NCBI RefSeq assembly: GCF_013403565.1
Contig: NZ_CP058627.1
Location: forward strand, 2,418,001-2,482,000
DNA from: Chitinibacter bivalviorum
GTDB taxonomy: Bacteria; Pseudomonadota; Gammaproteobacteria; Burkholderiales; Chitinibacteraceae
Length of the DNA stretch: 64,000 nucleotides
Direction: 5' to 3'
Shown in pieces: positions 18,460 through 28,108 of this stretch. A model generated the notes under the pieces. It was not told where the DNA came from, ran no database searches, and saw only the letters and a program-made list of their open reading frames with translations. Numbering within the stretch: position 1 is the stretch's first letter; the number at the start of each line of letters is the position of its first letter. The translations under genes were made by a program, and so were the position numbers.

Positions 18460-19821
18460 TTACAAAGTCCAAATTTCTTCCCGCACGCCCGCTACGCTGC
18501 GCAGCAGCGGCTTATTGCGCTTTAATGCATCCGGCAATTGCGCCATCGCTTGCTTGGCACTGCGCTTATCGGCAAACAAGCCATACACCACGCCCCAGCT
18601 TTTGACGCCATTGGCTTGTGTCGGATAAATCATCACTTGATCAAGCTTCATTTGCCCATCGTAGCGTTGCATCAGCTTTTCCAATTCTCCAAGCTGATTG
18701 TGCGGCACGGTCATCAGTAAAATAGTCTGCGTCTGCGCATTGGCAGCATTGATTTGCTGGCGGGAGTGCTGGGCCAGCTGATCCAGCGCTGGTGGCAATC
18801 CATCAACGTCAATCTGAGTTGTTGCGCTAGCCACGCTGGACGAACTGACTGCAGCAGGCGAATTCACCCGTAGCGGGGCGCTGGCCGCAACGACAGTTTG
18901 AGCCGAAGCAGTCGTTGTCCGTGCGCCATACCACAGCCCAAACACGATCCCGACCGCCGCTACCGTAGCCAGCACAGCAATTGGCTTGACTGGCCACGCT
19001 CGAAACGCTGCAGCGGGCGCATAGGCGCATTCGCGCACAGCCAATCGGGCGTGTTCACGACTGACTGTCCGCGCATTGTCGGCAAAGCTCGCTAACAGCG
19101 CTTTGTCGGCCAATAAATTGATTCGCCGCGTCAAACCTTGCGCCGCGAGCGCGATTTCCTTGACCGCGGCATCGTCAAATAAAGGTGGACCCTGCCAGCC
19201 AGCAGCCTGTAGGCGAAAATGCAAATACGCGGCCACATCGGTTTTTTCCAAGCGAGATAATTCAAAGCTGTAACTGATGCGTTCGCGCAGAGGGCGCATT
19301 GCAGGCTGGGTTAATTGCTGATCGAGTTCGGGCTGGCCAAACAAGACGATCTGCAAGAGTTTGTGGTGGCCGTAATCCAGATTGCTCAGTAAACGAATAA
19401 ACTCCAGCGATGCGGCGGGCATGGCATGCGCTTCATCCACCACAACCACAACTTGCTGACCCGCGCCATAACGCTCGATCAGCGCCTCCTCAATGCGTCG
19501 AATTGCTGACTTCGACGGGGATATTTCAGCGGGCACGGCTAATTCGAGCAATAGATTTTGCGTAAGCTCACCCTCTGACATCATCGGGTTGGCAAAGTAA
19601 ATGGCCGTCATCTTGGGCGGCATTTTCTCCAGCAACATGCGGCACAGCATAGTCTTACCTGCGCCGACTTCGCCGCTCACCTTTATGACCCCTTCGCCCG
19701 AGTCAACGGCATACAGCAAGGCTTGCAATAGATGCCCTCGACCTGCGCCGTCATAGAAAAAATCAGGATGCGGTGTGAGCCGAAATGGTGGGCAATGCAG
19801 GGAAAAGTAACTTTGATACAT
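18460..19821 (-). CDS. mshM: MshM / ExeA-like AAA ATPase with C-terminal SPOR-like domain
   Basis: A 453-residue protein. MYQSYFSLHCPPFRLTPHPDFFY is the standard start of ExeA/MshM proteins; AAA motifs follow, with Walker A GEVGAGKTMLCR near residue 50 and Walker B VVVVDEAHAM near 130. A transmembrane helix lies at about 283-303 (PIAVLATVAAVGIVFGLWYG). The C-terminal 80 residues (WGVVYGLFADKRSAKQAMAQLP) resemble a SPOR peptidoglycan-binding domain. It probably opens peptidoglycan for secretin insertion. The GGAGG ribosome site is 7 bp from the second ATG (19821) but only 1 bp from the first (19827), so the shorter start is preferred. It is the first gene of the minus-strand operon. Confidence 0.85.
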   Translation of the reverse strand: MYQSYFSLHCPPFRLTPHPDFFYDGAGRGHLLQALLYAVDSGEGVIKVSGEVGAGKTMLCRMLLEKMPPKMTAIYFANPMMSEGELTQNLLLELAVPAEISPSKSAIRRIEEALIERYGAGQQVVVVVDEAHAMPAASLEFIRLLSNLDYGHHKLLQIVLFGQPELDQQLTQPAMRPLRERISYSFELSRLEKTDVAAYLHFRLQAAGWQGPPLFDDAAVKEIALAAQGLTRRINLLADKALLASFADNARTVSREHARLAVRECAYAPAAAFRAWPVKPIAVLATVAAVGIVFGLWYGARTTTASAQTVVAASAPLRVNSPAAVSSSSVASATTQIDVDGLPPALDQLAQHSRQQINAANAQTQTILLMTVPHNQLGELEKLMQRYDGQMKLDQVMIYPTQANGVKSWGVVYGLFADKRSAKQAMAQLPDALKRNKPLLRSVAGVREEIWTL

Positions 19822-20169
19822 GCTCATGCCTCCTCACCCTTTTGCCCTTTTGAATAACAGGAAATACTAACACTGTCTGTGTTTAGCCTATGCCATCAGC
19901 CCAAATGCTGGCGCTTTAATGCGACAGCCAGAGTCTTGGCCACCGCGGCAGGACGCCCTTCTCACATACCCACGGAAGGTATAGCAACCAAAGTCAATCA
20001 TTAAATTGATCACATAGACATACCCCTAAATGAAAAAACGGGCTTTTCATGACATGTACAATATTCACCCTTTTGCACGGCATATTTGCATTAAAATAAG
20101 AATCAATCCCGAACCAAAACGATAAAAAACTTGATTGAGCCCAACTAAGAGCCCGACTAAAATTTCCCC
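19822..20169. promoter_or_regulatory. divergent intergenic region between mshM and mlaF
   Basis: About 345 bp without a gene, separating the mshM operon (left) from the mla operon (right), so it should hold both promoters. It contains copy B of the 50-bp element, a short inverted repeat ATACC/GGTAT just upstream of it (19966-19981), and a hairpin with ATGAAAA/TTTTCAT arms at about 20029-20050. The last 100 bp before mlaF are AT-rich with TTGCAC near 20073 as a possible -35. I cannot fix exact promoters by eye. Confidence 0.5.
19977..20026. repeat. 50-bp bipartite element, copy B
   Basis: AGGTATAG begins at 19977 and ATACCCC ends at 20026, again 50 bp. The middle reads CAATCATTAAATTGAT, itself partly self-complementary. 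It lies in the shared upstream region of the mshM and mla operons, about 145 bp before mlaF. Confidence 0.7.
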
Positions 20170-20964
20170 ATGTCAATAATTGAATTTCAAAACGTCAGCT
20201 TTGCTTATGGTGAAACACCGATATTGCGCGATGTCTCGCTCAATATTGAGGCTGGCCAGCTGGTCGCCATCATGGGTGGCTCGGGCTCAGGCAAAACCAC
20301 TTTACTCAAATTAATTGGCGGGCAAATTCGCGCGCAAAGTGGCGTGGTGCGGGTCAATGGTGAGGATGTGGGCTCGCTCAATGAATCAGCGCTCTACCGC
20401 ATGCGTCGCAAGCTGGGCATGTTGTTTCAATTTGGCGCGCTGTTTACTGATTTATCAGTTTTCGACAACGTCGCCTTCCCGCTGCGTGAACGCACCGCAT
20501 TACCCGAAAGCATGATTCGCGATCTGGTACTCATGAAGCTGCAAGCGGTTGGCTTGCGTGGCGCGGCGCAATCGATGCCGCAGGAATTATCAGGTGGTAT
20601 GGCGCGTCGCGTGGCGCTGGCGCGAGCCATAGCGCTTGACCCGCAAGTGATGCTGTATGACGAGCCCTTTACCGGGCTAGATCCCATTTCACTCGCTACG
20701 GTGGGCAAACTGATTCGTGAATTAAACGATGCACTTGGCACGGCATCGATTGTGGTGACGCACGATGTCGCCGAATCGCTGGCGATTGTCGATTACATTT
20801 ATTTCCTCGCCGATGGACAAATTGTTGCACAAGGCACACCCGACGAAGTTAAAGCCTCAACTCATCCATTTGTGCAGCAATTTATCAATGCGCGGCCTGA
20901 TGGCCCGTTACCGTTTCACAAACCCGCCCCCGCCTATGCGGATGATTTGGGGCTTCATCAATGA
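20170..20964 (+). CDS. mlaF: phospholipid transport ABC ATPase MlaF
   Basis: A 264-residue ABC ATPase of the MCE/Mla importer group, driving movement of phospholipids between inner membrane and periplasmic MlaC. Walker [12 protein letters not shown] near residue 37, Q-loop [21 protein letters not shown], signature [14 protein letters not shown], Walker [14 protein letters not shown] and H-loop VVTHD are all present. The [16 protein letters not shown] segment is diagnostic for MlaF rather than other ABC ATPases. First gene of mlaFEDCB; it overlaps mlaE by 4 bp. Confidence 0.95.
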   Translation: MSIIEFQNVSFAYGETPILRDVSLNIEAGQLVAIMGGSGSGKTTLLKLIGGQIRAQSGVVRVNGEDVGSLNESALYRMRRKLGMLFQFGALFTDLSVFDNVAFPLRERTALPESMIRDLVLMKLQAVGLRGAAQSMPQELSGGMARRVALARAIALDPQVMLYDEPFTGLDPISLATVGKLIRELNDALGTASIVVTHDVAESLAIVDYIYFLADGQIVAQGTPDEVKASTHPFVQQFINARPDGPLPFHKPAPAYADDLGLHQ

Positions 20965-21761
20965 GCCGCATGAACGATTTTGTGAATCTGATTAGCCGCT
21001 TTGGCCAGCCACTGACCAATAGCCTGATCAAGCTGGGCTTTGCCTGCCGCTTTCTCATCGCCATTTTGCGTCACTCGGCCACCGCCTTGCTGCGCCCTCG
21101 CCTGACCATCCGCGAGGTTTGGTTTGCTGGCGTGCTATCGGTATTGATTATTGCGGTATCGGGTTTGTTTGTGGGGATGGTACTGGCCTTGCAAGGCTAT
21201 GACACTTTACAACGGTTTGGCGCCTCTAGTTCGCTCGGCATTTTGGTCGCACTCTCCCTAGTGCGCGAACTTGGCCCCGTGGTGGCGGGCTTATTGTTTG
21301 CCAGCCGCGCCGGCAGCGCGATTACCGCCGAAATCGGCCTAATGAAAACCACCGAGCAGCTCTCGGCCATGGAAATGATGGCCGTGAACCCGATCGCCCG
21401 CGTCGTTGCCCCTCGTTTTTGGGGTGGCGTAATTTCAATGCCGCTGCTGGCCGCAATGTTTAGCGCAATGGGGATATTTGGTGGCTATCTGATTGGCGTG
21501 CAATTACTGGGGCTGGATGAAGGCAGCTTCTGGTCGCAAATGCAGGGCTCAGTTGATTTCCGGCTTGATGTGATGAATGGCGTGATCAAAAGTATCTTTT
21601 TTGGTTTTGCCGTATCGCTGATTGCGGTATTTGAAGGCTATGATGCGCCGCCCACTGCCGAAGGGATTTCCAGCGCCACGACGCGCACCGTAGTGACCAG
21701 TGCATTAGTGATCCTAGCACTTGACTTTATTCTTACTGCATTTATGTTTCGGGGTGTTTAA
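20961..21761 (+). CDS. mlaE: phospholipid transport permease MlaE
   Basis: A 266-residue MlaE permease with five to six hydrophobic helices and the family core [45 protein letters not shown], whose EQ-x-A-x-E-x-M stretch contacts MlaF. The N-terminal amphipathic helix precedes the first membrane segment as in E. coli MlaE. The start ATG overlaps the mlaF stop; an alternative ATG three codons on (MNDFVN) is possible. It forms the inner-membrane MlaFEDB complex. Confidence 0.95.
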   Translation: MSRMNDFVNLISRFGQPLTNSLIKLGFACRFLIAILRHSATALLRPRLTIREVWFAGVLSVLIIAVSGLFVGMVLALQGYDTLQRFGASSSLGILVALSLVRELGPVVAGLLFASRAGSAITAEIGLMKTTEQLSAMEMMAVNPIARVVAPRFWGGVISMPLLAAMFSAMGIFGGYLIGVQLLGLDEGSFWSQMQGSVDFRLDVMNGVIKSIFFGFAVSLIAVFEGYDAPPTAEGISSATTRTVVTSALVILALDFILTAFMFRGV

Positions 21762-22232
21762 ATGAAACGTGGCATGATCGATTTTTGGGTGGGCTTATTC
21801 GCCCTCGTTGGCATTGCGGCCCTGCTATTTCTGGCGCTCAAAGTGAGCAGTCAGGGTAGCTTACCCGCCAGCAGTAGCTACGAGCTGATTGCCAATTTTG
21901 AAAATATCGGTGGACTCAAGGTGCGTGCGCCGATTAAAAGCGCTGGTGTCGTCGTAGGCCGCGTAAGTCATATCGAGCTAGACCCAGTACGTTTTGTCGC
22001 CAAGGTGACGATGGATGTCGATAGTCGCTACCACTTTAGCCGCGACAGCTCGGCAGAGATTCTGACTTCAGGTCTCTTGGGCGAACAATACATCGGTATT
22101 ACCTCTGGCGCCGACGAAAAAACGCTGAGCGCTGGCAATACATTCAAAATCACGTCTTCAGCCATCGTGTTGGAGCAATTAATTAGTCGTTTCCTGTTTA
22201 GTCAGGCCGATAAAGATAAGGAAAAACAATAA
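21762..22232 (+). CDS. mlaD: MCE-domain substrate-binding protein MlaD
   Basis: A 156-residue protein with one N-terminal transmembrane helix (FWVGLFALVGIAALLFLALKV) and a single MCE domain (YELIANFENIGGLKVRAPIKSAGVVVGRVSHIEL...). MlaD forms a hexameric ring on MlaE that passes phospholipid to or from MlaC. SGLLGEQYIGITSGA near residue 105 is conserved in the family. The start follows the mlaE stop directly, and its stop overlaps the mlaC start (TAATG). Confidence 0.95.
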   Translation: MKRGMIDFWVGLFALVGIAALLFLALKVSSQGSLPASSSYELIANFENIGGLKVRAPIKSAGVVVGRVSHIELDPVRFVAKVTMDVDSRYHFSRDSSAEILTSGLLGEQYIGITSGADEKTLSAGNTFKITSSAIVLEQLISRFLFSQADKDKEKQ

Positions 22233-22855
22233 TGTTCAAATCACTTCGCCATGCTTTTTTGGTATTGGGTCTGGCCTTTTTATCGAGTCAATTGCTTGCT
22301 GCGCCCGCCCGTGCTGGCGATGCACCCGAGCAAATCGTGCGCTCGGCCAGTAAAGACGTACTTGAAATCATTAAAAAGAATGACAAAGACAGCGCCAAAA
22401 TGCGCGATCAGGTGGATGCACGTCTGTCACCGCTGGCCGACTACAAGCGCATGACGTCATTGGCGGCTGGCCAATATTGGAAAAGCGCCACGCCAGCGCA
22501 ACAAGATGCGCTCACGACCGAGTTTCGCGCCATGCTGATCCGTACCTATCTCAGCGCGCTGACTTTATATAAAAATGCGCAGATCAACATCAAAGGCACA
22601 CGCGCCGGTAACGACAGCGATGAGCAAACCGTGCGGACCGAAGTCACCTTACCCGGCCAAAAACCTATTCCACTGGACTTTATGTTTGAAAAACAAAGCA
22701 ATGACTGGAAGATTTTTGACATCAGCGTCGACGGCATCAGCTTTATTAATAATCACCGTAATCAGTTTGGTTCGGTGATTCGCAAGGACGGCATCGATGG
22801 TCTGATCAAGCAATTATCAGACCGCAACAATGCCGCCAAACAAGGCAAGCAATGA
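22232..22855 (+). CDS. mlaC: periplasmic phospholipid carrier MlaC
   Basis: A 207-residue exported protein. The signal peptide is MFKSLRHAFLVLGLAFLSSQLLAAPARA, and the mature part has the Tol-Ttg2/MlaC fold (ADYKRMTSLAAGQYWKSATPAQQDALTTEFRAMLIRTY, DWKIFDISVDGISFINNHRNQF). It shuttles phospholipids between the outer-membrane MlaA complex and MlaFEDB. Its ATG overlaps the mlaD stop by one base and its stop overlaps mlaB by 4 bp. Confidence 0.94.
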   Translation: MFKSLRHAFLVLGLAFLSSQLLAAPARAGDAPEQIVRSASKDVLEIIKKNDKDSAKMRDQVDARLSPLADYKRMTSLAAGQYWKSATPAQQDALTTEFRAMLIRTYLSALTLYKNAQINIKGTRAGNDSDEQTVRTEVTLPGQKPIPLDFMFEKQSNDWKIFDISVDGISFINNHRNQFGSVIRKDGIDGLIKQLSDRNNAAKQGKQ

Positions 22856-23124
22856 GCCAGCCCTACCTAGCGCCAGCCGAACTCACCGCCGAGTTTTGCG
22901 GGCGCTTACTCGATGCGCTTGATGCTCCGCTGGCACTCGATCACGTCTGCGTTGATTTTCAGGCGGTCAAATCGCTCGATTCGAGTGCTGTGGCCCTGTT
23001 GCTGGAATGGCATCGCCGCGCCCAAGCTGCACAACGGCAGCTCGAATTAATGCATCTACCTAGCGCGCTTTCGCAACTCATCAAAGTCTATGGCGTAGAA
23101 GAGTTCTTGCAAATCAAGGCTTAA
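22852..23124 (+). CDS. mlaB: STAS-domain protein MlaB
   Basis: A 90-residue STAS protein. VCVDFQAVKSLDSSAVALLLEWHRRAQAAQRQLELMHLP is the STAS core, with the conserved D-S-S-A-V loop. In the Mla complex MlaB binds MlaF and stabilises its dimer. It follows mlaC with a 4-bp overlap and completes the mlaFEDCB order common in proteobacteria. Length is the family norm. Confidence 0.9.
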   Translation: MSQPYLAPAELTAEFCGRLLDALDAPLALDHVCVDFQAVKSLDSSAVALLLEWHRRAQAAQRQLELMHLPSALSQLIKVYGVEEFLQIKA

Positions 23125-23182
23125 GCATCGCACAATTACATCAATCCAACCTGAATTGCGCCGATGGGCGCATCGAGCAACT

Positions 23183-24001
23183 ATGCGCCGCTTGATCATA
23201 TTATTGGCTGTGATTTGCACAGCCTGTGCCACGCCACAAAATAACTACGACCCACTCGAAGCGGTCAATCGCCCGATTTATAAATTCAATCGGGTGGTAG
23301 ATGGTGCGATTTTGCGCCCTGCCGCCGTAGCCTACACCGAATATATCCCGCCGCCACTGCGCTCGGCCGTGAGTAATTTCTTTGGCAATATCGACGATCT
23401 ATTTGGCATTCCTGCCGCGATTCTAGAAGGCAAAGGCGTTGCTGCGAGTAGTAGCCTCGGACGCGTGGTCGTCAATAGCACGGTCGGTTTGGGTGGCTTG
23501 ATCGACTGGGCCAGTGATATGCCGATCGAAAAGCAAAACGAAGATTTCGGCCAGGCCTTAGGCGTGTGGGGAATACCAACAGGCCCCTATTTGATGGTGC
23601 CATTCTATGGCCCACTCACGCTGCGTGATGCGAGCGACCCGCTGATTCGTTTAAGCTGGGGGCCAATTGACTATGTCGACCCACTTGCAGGTCAAATCGG
23701 CTACTACAGCGTTTATCTGACCGACCTGCGCGCCAGCTATTTGCCGCTGGATGCGGTGATTAAAGAGCAGCCCGATCAATACGCTTTTGTGCGCGACACT
23801 TATTTGCAGCGTCGCTGGTTCAAGGTGTATGACGGCAACCCACCTCATCCGTTGCCGTTTGGCGAGCCGATCGCAGCTGAAGCAATCGAAAAAGCCATTG
23901 CCACTGAAGCCGCGAGCCAAGTCGCAAGCGAAGTGGCAGCAGCCGCCACCGCTTCAGCCGTATCGAGTAATGCAAGCAGCAGTACTGAGGTTACCCCTTG
24001 A
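23183..24001 (+). CDS. mlaA: outer membrane lipoprotein MlaA (VacJ)
   Basis: A 272-residue lipoprotein. The ATG at 23183 gives MRRLIILLAVICTACATPQNN, a short lipoprotein signal with the modified cysteine probably the one before ATPQ; the -3 residue is Cys rather than Leu, slightly unusual. NYDPLEAVNRPIYKFNRVVDGAILRPAAVAY and the following DLFGIPAAILEGK are diagnostic for VacJ/MlaA, which removes misplaced phospholipid from the outer leaflet. An Ala/Ser-rich C-terminal tail of about 40 residues is typical of betaproteobacterial members. A more upstream ATG (23156) would spoil the lipoprotein signal. Confidence 0.92.
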   Translation: MRRLIILLAVICTACATPQNNYDPLEAVNRPIYKFNRVVDGAILRPAAVAYTEYIPPPLRSAVSNFFGNIDDLFGIPAAILEGKGVAASSSLGRVVVNSTVGLGGLIDWASDMPIEKQNEDFGQALGVWGIPTGPYLMVPFYGPLTLRDASDPLIRLSWGPIDYVDPLAGQIGYYSVYLTDLRASYLPLDAVIKEQPDQYAFVRDTYLQRRWFKVYDGNPPHPLPFGEPIAAEAIEKAIATEAASQVASEVAAAATASAVSSNASSSTEVTP

Positions 24002-24891
24002 AAGCAATTGAATTTAATGGCGTAGGCAAAGACTTTGGCGATTTTACCGCGCTCAAAGAAGTTACTTTTAACGTCGAGCAAGGCGATTTCTTTGCGCTGC
24101 TAGGCCCCAATGGCGCGGGAAAAACCACGCTAATCTCGATTTTGGCGGGGCTGACCAAAGCCACGCGCGGCACAACGCGCGTCATGGGCTTGGATGTACA
24201 GCAAGACTACCGCGCTGCGCGGCGTGCTGTCGGTATCGTGCCGCAGGAATTGGTGTTTGACCCTTTCTTTAATGTACGCGAAGCGCTGGTCTTTCAGTCG
24301 GGCTATTTCGGTATCAAACACAACGATGCATGGATTGATGAAATCTTGCACAATCTTGGCCTCACCGAGAAAGCGCACACCAATATGCGCGCTCTATCTG
24401 GGGGTATGAAGCGCCGCGTCATGGTGGCTCAGGCTTTGGTACATAAACCCCCTGTTATCGTACTCGATGAACCTACCGCCGGCGTCGATGTTGAGCTACG
24501 CCAAACGCTGTGGGCCTTTGTCAAAAGCCTGAATGAAAACGGTCATACGATTGTGTTGACGACGCATTATTTGGAAGAAGCTGAAACGCTGTGCAATCGC
24601 ATTGCGATGCTCAAACGTGGTGAGCTGATTGCGCTGGAAGACAAAGACAAAATGATGCAGCGTGGCGCTGCACGCAGCGTGATTTTGAAGCTCAAGCCCG
24701 CGCAACTGCCAGCCAGCCTGCAATCGCTGCTGATTAAACAGCACGACAATCGCTTTGAGCTCAAACTCGCTGATTGCAACGGGCTGGAAGCCATCTTAGC
24801 AGCGCTACGCGCCGAGCAAATCACACTGAAAGATCTGGAAATTACCCAGCCTGATCTGGAAGAAATTTTCGTACAAATGATGCACGCCTAA
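23998..24891 (+). CDS. ABC-2 exporter ATPase (YadG-like)
   Basis: A 297-residue ABC ATPase with Walker A GPNGAGKTTLIS near residue 37, signature LSGGMKRRVMVAQAL, Walker B VIVLDEPTAGVD and H-loop LTTHYLEEAE. It is closest in plan to E. coli YadG. The start is a TTG at 23998 overlapping the mlaA stop (TTGA), an uncommon but reasonable coupled start because the family begins with K-A-I-E-F directly after it. It pairs with the permease that follows 20 bp downstream. Substrate is unknown. Confidence 0.88.
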   Translation: MKAIEFNGVGKDFGDFTALKEVTFNVEQGDFFALLGPNGAGKTTLISILAGLTKATRGTTRVMGLDVQQDYRAARRAVGIVPQELVFDPFFNVREALVFQSGYFGIKHNDAWIDEILHNLGLTEKAHTNMRALSGGMKRRVMVAQALVHKPPVIVLDEPTAGVDVELRQTLWAFVKSLNENGHTIVLTTHYLEEAETLCNRIAMLKRGELIALEDKDKMMQRGAARSVILKLKPAQLPASLQSLLIKQHDNRFELKLADCNGLEAILAALRAEQITLKDLEITQPDLEEIFVQMMHA

Positions 24892-24911
24892 GCCTTGCGG
24901 CTGGAATCACT

Positions 24912-25667
24912 ATGACTGGTTTTTACACCCTATTTCGTAAAGAAGTGCTGCGCTTCTGGCGCGTTGCGTTCCAAACTGTCGCCGCCCCCGTACTGACGGC
25001 CTTGATGTATCTGTTGATTTTCGCCCATGTGCTCGACGCACATGTTGAGCCGTACCCGGGCGTGCGCTACACCGAATTTCTGATTCCGGGCTTGATGATG
25101 ATGAGCATGCTGCAAAATGCCTTCGCCAACACCAGCTCTAGCCTGATTCAATCCAAAATCACCGGCAATATTGTGTACATCCTGCTACCGCCGCTGTCGC
25201 ATATGGAATTTTTTAGCGCTTATGTGCTGGCTGGCGCGGCGCGTGGTTTTGTGGTGGGCGCAGGGGTATTACTCGCAACGTTCTATTTTGCAATACCTGC
25301 GTTCAAATACCCGCTATGGATCATCTTCTTTGGCCTACTGGGTTGCAGCTTGATGGCGATACTAGGGTTGATCGCGGGCATTTGGGCTGAGAAGTTTGAC
25401 CAGCTCGCCGCATTCCAGAATTTCCTGATTATGCCGCTGACGTTTTTGTCGGGCGTGTTTTACTCGATTCACAGCCTGCCGCCATTTTGGCAAAGCGTGT
25501 CGCACTTCAACCCCGTTTTCTACATGATTGATGGCTTTCGCTATGGATTTTTCGGCGTTAGCGACGTCAATCCTTGGTATTCGCTGGCGGTTGTCGGATT
25601 TACTTTAGTAATCCTCACCTTAATCACGCTGAGCTTGATAAAATCGGGCTACAAAATTCGCCGTTAA
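24912..25667 (+). CDS. ABC-2 exporter permease (YadH-like)
   Basis: A 251-residue ABC-2 membrane protein with six predicted helices. It starts FYTLFRKEVLRFWRVAFQTVAAPVLTALMYLLIF, and EFLIPGLMMMSMLQNAFANTSSSLIQSK and LTFLSGVFYSIHSLPPFWQSVSHFNPVFYMIDGFRYGFFG are the conserved ABC-2 blocks. It forms an exporter with the preceding ATPase. In many betaproteobacteria this pair sits between mlaA and bolA, as here, which suggests an envelope role. The transported molecule is not known from sequence. Confidence 0.9.
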   Translation: MTGFYTLFRKEVLRFWRVAFQTVAAPVLTALMYLLIFAHVLDAHVEPYPGVRYTEFLIPGLMMMSMLQNAFANTSSSLIQSKITGNIVYILLPPLSHMEFFSAYVLAGAARGFVVGAGVLLATFYFAIPAFKYPLWIIFFGLLGCSLMAILGLIAGIWAEKFDQLAAFQNFLIMPLTFLSGVFYSIHSLPPFWQSVSHFNPVFYMIDGFRYGFFGVSDVNPWYSLAVVGFTLVILTLITLSLIKSGYKIRR

Positions 25668-25717
25668 GCGTAAGCTAGCGCCTATCGGCATTGATTGCTT
25701 CATTAAAACAGAGCCTT

Positions 25718-25966
25718 ATGACACCAGAATACGTACAAAATCTGATCGGGCAAGTGCTGCCCTGTGATCACCTTGAAGTGGAAGGCGACGGCCATCACTT
25801 CTATGCCACCATCGTTTCAGCCCAATTTGAAGGCTTGCGCTTGCTGGCTCGCCATCGCCTGATCAACGATGGTTTGAAATCGTATCTGGATTCGGGCGAA
25901 TTGCACGCGCTGTCAATGCGCGCGACCTTGACCCCAGCCGAGTGGGCTGCGCGTCAAGCGGCGTAA
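25718..25966 (+). CDS. BolA-family protein (IbaG-like)
   Basis: An 82-residue BolA protein, start at ATG 25718 (MTPEYVQNLIGQVLP). The HLEVEGDGHHFYATIVSAQFEGLRLLARHRLI segment is the BolA core with conserved histidines used for iron-sulfur binding with monothiol glutaredoxins. Members of the IbaG/YrbA subgroup are usually encoded next to murA and the mla operon, as here. A TTG nine codons upstream is unlikely. It probably works in iron or acid-stress homeostasis. Confidence 0.87.
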   Translation: MTPEYVQNLIGQVLPCDHLEVEGDGHHFYATIVSAQFEGLRLLARHRLINDGLKSYLDSGELHALSMRATLTPAEWAARQAA

Positions 25967-25968
25967 AG

Positions 25969-26151
25969 ATGACAGAACGCGACCCCCGCTTTGATCTGGG
26001 CAGTATCGCTAAAAACAAAGCGATCATTGAGCAAGCCAAGCAAGACAACAAAAAGCGAGAAAGCCGCTCCGGCGGCCCGCTGATGGCCTTGGTCAATTTA
26101 CCGTGGCTAATCGCCGCAGGCGCTTGGATCTGGTGGGAATACTTTCGCTAA
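25969..26151 (+). CDS. small membrane protein, unknown function
   Basis: A 60-residue protein, start at ATG 25969, two bases after the bolA stop. A hydrophilic charged N-terminus (TERDPRFDLGSIAKNKAIIEQAKQDNKKRESRSGG) is followed by one C-terminal hydrophobic helix (LMALVNLPWLIAAGAWIWWEYF), so it is a probable tail-anchored inner-membrane protein. It reads between bolA and murA and is likely co-transcribed. I do not recognise a family. Confidence 0.6.
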   Translation: MTERDPRFDLGSIAKNKAIIEQAKQDNKKRESRSGGPLMALVNLPWLIAAGAWIWWEYFR

Positions 26152-26189
26152 ACCGTCAAACACAGACTTTTACATACAAAATTACATAG

Positions 26190-27476
<1,287 letters not shown>

Positions 27477-27493
27477 AAGCGATGTAAAACGGC

Positions 27494-27595
27494 TGCGAGA
27501 CTCACTAGGCGTTGGAAGGCAGTTCAAAATCCTCGTTTACCTTGTGTAAACTCCGGTTTTTCACTGCTTTCCGCCTTACCCTTGAGTCTCTCGCA
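27494..27595. repeat. 102-bp nested palindrome downstream of murA
   Basis: The outer arms TGCGAGACTCA (27494) and TGAGTCTCTCGCA (ending 27595) face each other. Inside them GGCG...GGAAGGCAG opposes CTGCTTTCCGCC, and at the centre GTTTAC-CTTGT-GTAAAC forms a perfect small hairpin (27535-27551). The whole is close to symmetric about 27544. It fills most of the 167-bp gap between murA and the next gene. It could act as a terminator or be one member of a dispersed intergenic repeat. Confidence 0.55.
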
Positions 27596-27643
27596 CATTT
27601 TCCATTCGCCTTTTGGCTCTATCAATATTGGAAATAGGCACGC

Positions 27644-28048
27644 ATGTTAACAATTAATCCCAAACCCGCTGGTGAAGATAGCGACGGCAAACCACAGCCG
27701 CCCAAGGAACATGAGAAAATCGCTGCGGTGATTATTCATCTGGCGGGCGTTTTCTGGCTGCCGCTGTTGCCGATGCCGATGCTGGCACTGGTTGTGCCGT
27801 TTATTGCACTGCAATTTGCCCGTGTTCACTCTGATTTTGCCGAACAACACGCGGTACAGGCGTGCAATTTCCAAATGCTGATGGGCTGCTTTTATGTGCT
27901 GGCGATGCTCGCTGGCTTTGCGCTGAAAACGCCATTATTTATTTGGTGGGTCGGCATTGGTTCAGCGCTATTTTGCATGTGGCAAGCCGCACGCGCGATT
28001 AATGGCTGGCCAGCCAAATACCCTGTTACGCTAAAAGTATTCAAATAA
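27644..28048 (+). CDS. DUF4870-like small membrane protein
   Basis: A 134-residue protein with a hydrophilic 28-residue start and three hydrophobic segments (IAAVIIHLAGVFWLPLLPM, MLALVVPFIALQF, LMGCFYVLAMLAGFAL with a further one at about 100-118). The pattern 'H.A.V.... VP.i......sdF...HA.QA.NFQ' matches the DUF4870/Tic20-like family of unknown function. It lies alone between murA and hisG; copy D of the 50-bp element follows its stop. Confidence 0.68.
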   Translation: MLTINPKPAGEDSDGKPQPPKEHEKIAAVIIHLAGVFWLPLLPMPMLALVVPFIALQFARVHSDFAEQHAVQACNFQMLMGCFYVLAMLAGFALKTPLFIWWVGIGSALFCMWQAARAINGWPAKYPVTLKVFK

Positions 28049-28056
28049 TTATCCGT

Positions 28057-28106
28057 AGGTATATACCTACAGACTAATAAAGACATAGATCACAAAGAGA
28101 TACCCA
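28057..28106. repeat. 50-bp bipartite element, copy D, abutting hisG
   Basis: AGGTATAT begins at 28057 and ATACCCA ends at 28106, two bases before the hisG ATG, so the right half overlaps the ribosome-binding zone. The left half sits in a perfect 16-bp palindrome GTAGGTATATACCTAC (28055-28070). Position suggests an effect on hisG expression. Confidence 0.68.
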
Positions 28107-28108
28107 AC

